DNA of 64,000 nt from Neobacillus massiliamazoniensis (lineage in GTDB: Bacteria > Bacillota > Bacilli > Bacillales > Cytobacillaceae): NCBI RefSeq assembly GCF_001048695.1, contig NZ_CVRB01000002.1:1-64000 (forward strand). The letters run 5' to 3'. Position numbers and translations under genes: made by a program. The notes beneath the pieces are model-generated. The model saw nothing but the letters and a program-made list of their open reading frames with translations, did not search any database and was not told the origin of the DNA. Below are positions 62,813 through 64,000 of the stretch, one piece after another (the stretch's first letter is position 1; each line of letters starts with the position of its first letter).

Positions 62813-64000
62813 TTAAGCTAAATGTAAAGCCGCTACAATCATATCTATGATTTTAATACCGATAAAAGGAACAACGACTCCACCAAACCCATAGATTAGA
62901 AGGTTACGGGTAAGGAGTTTATTTGCAGTCATCGCCTTATATTTTGCTCCCTTCATCGCAATCGGGATGAGGAGAGGAATAATGATGGCATTAAAAATCA
63001 AAGCAGACAGAATCGCTGATTTTGGTGATGCCAACCCCATAATATTAAGAGACTGCAATTGTGGTAGAGCGATAATAAACAACGCAGGAATAATCGCAAA
63101 ATATTTGGCGATGTCATTAGAAATCGAGAAGGTTGTTAAAGCTCCACGGGTAATCAATAGTTGCTTCCCAATGGCAATGACAGATAATAGCTTAGTAGGA
63201 TCTGAGTCCAAATCGATCATGTTGGCAGCTTCTTTTGCAGCCATTGTCCCTGAATTCATCGCTAATCCAACATCTGCCTGTGCCAGAGCAGGAGCATCAT
63301 TCGTCCCGTCACCTGTCATCGCAACAAGTTTTCCTTCTTCCTGTTCCTTTTTAATTGCAGCAATCTTATCTTCAGGTTTTGCTTCCGCAATAAAGTCATC
63401 GACACCTGCTTCCTTAGCGATAGTAGCTGCCGTCAAGGGATTATCACCAGTACACATAACCGTTTTGATCCCCATTGCTCTTAATTCAGCAAAACGTTCT
63501 TTTAGCCCAGGTTTAACAGTATCTTTTAAATAAATGACACCGTAAATCTTATTATTAATTGCAACCGCTAAGGGAGTTCCTCCTGCCTTTGAGATAGTTG
63601 TAGCTTTCTCGTCAAGGTCAGCAGGAACACTTCCACTTTTTGCAGTAACATAATTTTTAATCGCATCTACAGCACCTTTTCTTATTTCCGTCCCATCCTT
63701 TAAGGTAAGTCCAGACATACGAGTTTCTGCCGTAAATTCGATACTCTCTGCCCCGTCGTATTCTTGTTGATCCCAATGTACGCCTTGTTTATGGGCTAAT
63801 TCGACGACAGAACGTCCTTCAGGTGTTTCATCTTTTACCGATGCTTTTAAAGCAGCTAACGTAACCTCCTGTTCAGAAACATCGGCTACTGGTACAAATT
63901 CACTTGCCATTCTGTTTCCAAAGGTAATGGTTCCTGTTTTATCAAGGATCATAGTATCAATGTCACCGGCAGCTTCTACTGCTTTACCCGACATCGCTAA
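62813..64000 (-). CDS. kdpB: K+-transporting ATPase ATP-binding subunit KdpB (partial)
   Basis: The C-terminal 395 residues of the P-type ATPase of the high-affinity K+ pump; the gene runs on beyond 64000 in the same frame. It has the phosphorylated Asp in [10 protein letters not shown], the nucleotide domain (KGAVDAIK), [33 protein letters not shown] and the last three membrane helices. It precedes kdpC by 22 bases in the order B-C-D. Confidence 0.96.
   Translation of the reverse strand, partial: LAMSGKAVEAAGDIDTMILDKTGTITFGNRMASEFVPVADVSEQEVTLAALKASVKDETPEGRSVVELAHKQGVHWDQQEYDGAESIEFTAETRMSGLTLKDGTEIRKGAVDAIKNYVTAKSGSVPADLDEKATTISKAGGTPLAVAINNKIYGVIYLKDTVKPGLKERFAELRAMGIKTVMCTGDNPLTAATIAKEAGVDDFIAEAKPEDKIAAIKKEQEEGKLVAMTGDGTNDAPALAQADVGLAMNSGTMAAKEAANMIDLDSDPTKLLSVIAIGKQLLITRGALTTFSISNDIAKYFAIIPALFIIALPQLQSLNIMGLASPKSAILSALIFNAIIIPLLIPIAMKGAKYKAMTANKLLTRNLLIYGFGGVVVPFIGIKIIDMIVAALHLA

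Overview
The window is chromosomal DNA of a low-GC, endospore-forming Bacillaceae (Bacillus/Neobacillus type). The evidence is the spore protein genes sspE and sspK, strong GGAGG ribosome binding sites with frequent GTG/TTG starts, a SAM-I riboswitch, GlcT/RAT and CcpA-type control sites, and gene order from the 16S rRNA end to yfhD (about 1-23.7 kb) that follows the Bacillus subtilis rrnD-ygxA-ygzB-perR-bcp-gsaB-ygaE-ygaC-ygaB-sspE-fabL-yfhS-mutY-yfhP-sspK-yfhH-recX-yfhF-yfhE-yfhD neighbourhood. Identifications come from recognising protein families and motifs by eye; no search was run.

Layout. 1-300: 5' end of a 16S rRNA gene (minus strand) with boxA and tandem rrn promoters. 0.3-8.1 kb: ygxA, ygzB, perR with a Per box, a PduO-type cobalamin adenosyltransferase, bcp, a small channel protein with an altered filter, a three-gene ABC-2 exporter, and hemL/gsaB. 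8.4-12.9 kb: a full-length glutamate synthase large subunit without a small-subunit partner. 13-23.7 kb: ygaE, ygaC, ygaB, sspE, fabL, yfhS, mutY, yfhP, sspK, a YpzG-like gene, yfhH, an SDR gene, recX, yfhF, yfhE and yfhD. 23.9-25.3 kb: hom behind a SAM-I riboswitch. 25.4-37.9 kb: the arginine genes argCJBD-carAB-argF and argGH, all on the minus strand, with candidate ArgR/AhrC boxes. 38.1-39.5 kb: aroK-aroD. 39.6-45.5 kb: a Dpp/App-type peptide importer. 45.7-49.4 kb: an AidB-like acyl-CoA dehydrogenase, an AhpD-like protein, an M50-type membrane protease and a DoxX-like protein. 49.5-54.5 kb: glcT facing a GlcT-type RAT/terminator-controlled EIIA-nagE operon, with an IS3-family element inserted beside glcT. 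54.6-59.7 kb: a Cho-like truncated UvrC, a YgbA_NO-family protein, a TubZ/FtsZ-like GTPase, a LysR regulator, an acyl-CoA thioesterase and an unrecognised gene. 59.8-64 kb: kdpB (partial), kdpC and a doubled KdpD-like protein.

Themes. The metabolic core joins glutamate (gltB), aspartate (hom), arginine and shikimate synthesis with carbon and nitrogen control sites (cre, ARG boxes, RAT, S-box). On top lies an unusual load of intergenic repeats: a 201-bp higher-order array of 20-bp units, three further tandem arrays (21-, 21/51- and 52-bp), a long cruciform-forming dispersed element (three copies plus a fragment), and a dispersed 13-mer, GGTGTCAGGCACC, that also occurs inside two coding regions. 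The most unusual genes are the chromosomal TubZ-like GTPase and the tandem-duplicated, kinase-less KdpD.
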